From the NCBI GenBank assembly GCA_003194525.1, contig NBIV01000016.1, forward strand, positions 460,091-524,090: a stretch of 64,000 bases of DNA, read 5' to 3'. A program made the position numbers and the translations under genes. Positions 63,400-64,000 of the stretch are shown piece by piece. The stretch comes from Gracilariopsis chorda (lineage: Eukaryota; Rhodophyta; Florideophyceae; Gracilariales; Gracilariaceae). Below the pieces are notes generated by a model. The model saw only the letters and a program-made list of their open reading frames with translations. It was not told where the DNA came from and searched no databases. The stretch's first letter is position 1. The number at the start of each line of letters is the position of its first letter.

Positions 63400-63850
63400 C
63401 CTCTTCATTCATCCTCTAGAGATCATCGTTTAAGGGACACACCACGACAAGGCGCTTCGCATGTACCACGTTGGCCGCCATAGAAACCACTGACGACGCC
63501 CTTACGACCTCACAATCATATCATCGGCGAGATCAGGTGAACCAGTCCTTAGCCCTTCACCGTCATCCAAACCCAGTGCAGTCCCTCCGAGAAAAACCGT
63601 GGAAAACCCCCGTCCAGTGGCTGCGTCGAAGCTCTTCCTCCAGAAGGAAAGATTCAGGGAAAACGGCGGTAGGGTCTTCCTCCGATAACCGGCTCGTGAC
63701 CTACTGCGTGCGTGCAGCTAGATGGGGGTTTTAGCGACGTTCCACCCAGGTCCGCGAGGGGGATCGGCAAGCCGACCGATCGCTTGGACGAGTTTAACGA
63801 CCTCCCGGGTCGAGGCCACTGTCCAATAATGTCTTTAACGTATTCTCTAC
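63400..63850. repeat. dispersed repeat related to 3.1-3.7 kb
   Basis: Shares ordered blocks with the foldback region: ACACCACGACAAGGCG (63437-63452 vs 3150-3165), TCAGGGAAAA-type (63654), then CGATCGC-TTGG-CGAGTTTAA and CTCCCGGGTC (63776-63812 vs 3610-3645). The repeat is old (many differences). Confidence 0.6.
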
Positions 63851-64000
63851 CGTCACGCAAATCGAAGGTGTATCAATTGGATCGGTCTTGGGAATTCTAA
63901 CATCGAAGCAGAGACTGGGTCGAATACTTTGTACGTCGAAGTCAACGCAAGGTTCTCCAGCTCGCAATATAGAACAAACCTAGATGCAAAATTCAATAGC

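Noticed and set aside
1-64000. tRNA and rRNA genes
   Set aside because: I looked for tRNA T-arm patterns and rRNA-like blocks and saw none convincing; a covariance-model scan would be decisive.

Overview
The window is nuclear DNA of a photosynthetic eukaryote, most likely a mesophilic red alga. It carries plastid-targeted proteins (an ATP/ADP translocase, ribosomal protein L10), mitochondrial proteins (pyruvate dehydrogenase E2, NDUFB7) and eukaryotic regulators (CSN6, APC2, EED, DBR1, RPP38). Most genes are single long ORFs; three have GT-AG introns. The best lineage marker is an NADPH oxidase/ferric reductase with extra membrane helices inserted inside its NADPH-binding region, a layout described from red algae. 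The species cannot be named from the sequence alone.

Layout. 1-4.9 kb: an RWDD1/Gir2 gene, then a large foldback repeat. 5-9 kb: 5-oxoprolinase. 9-11.6 kb: no recognisable gene. 11.6-18.5 kb: an unknown coiled protein, an OTUD6-type deubiquitinase, CSN6 and a TRF-like telobox Myb protein. 19.9-26.2 kb: plastid ATP/ADP translocase and plastid-type glutamyl endopeptidase. 27.6-32.6 kb: DBR1, a deleted PIF/Harbinger element, EED and plastid L10. 33.1-46.8 kb: RPP38, APC2, NDUFB7, PDH-E2, two probable plastid proteins of unknown function and the NADPH oxidase. 48.4-59.9 kb: a broken pogo/jerky transposase followed by a 10.5-kb Ty3-type chromodomain retrotransposon on the minus strand with nearly identical LTRs. 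60-64 kb: repeat-rich DNA with hairpin repeats, a GTG microsatellite, a 57-bp minisatellite and a diverged relative of the 3-kb repeat.

The most unusual signal is in the retrotransposon. Its LTRs and genes alike are packed with tiny inverted repeats, typically CCNN - 3 to 6 bases - NNGG, about every 20 bases in the LTR. I do not see this in the neighbouring host DNA. The element also has a likely -1 frameshift site at the end of gag, a long low-complexity insert before the chromodomain, and an opposite-strand ORF next to its 3' LTR.

The host genes are housekeeping genes and show no operon logic. Several divergent pairs share intergenic spacers containing an AAGGGTTA-like motif, a candidate promoter element. 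All start codons were chosen as ATG; several long ORFs open upstream at TTG or GTG and were trimmed. All comparisons were made by eye.
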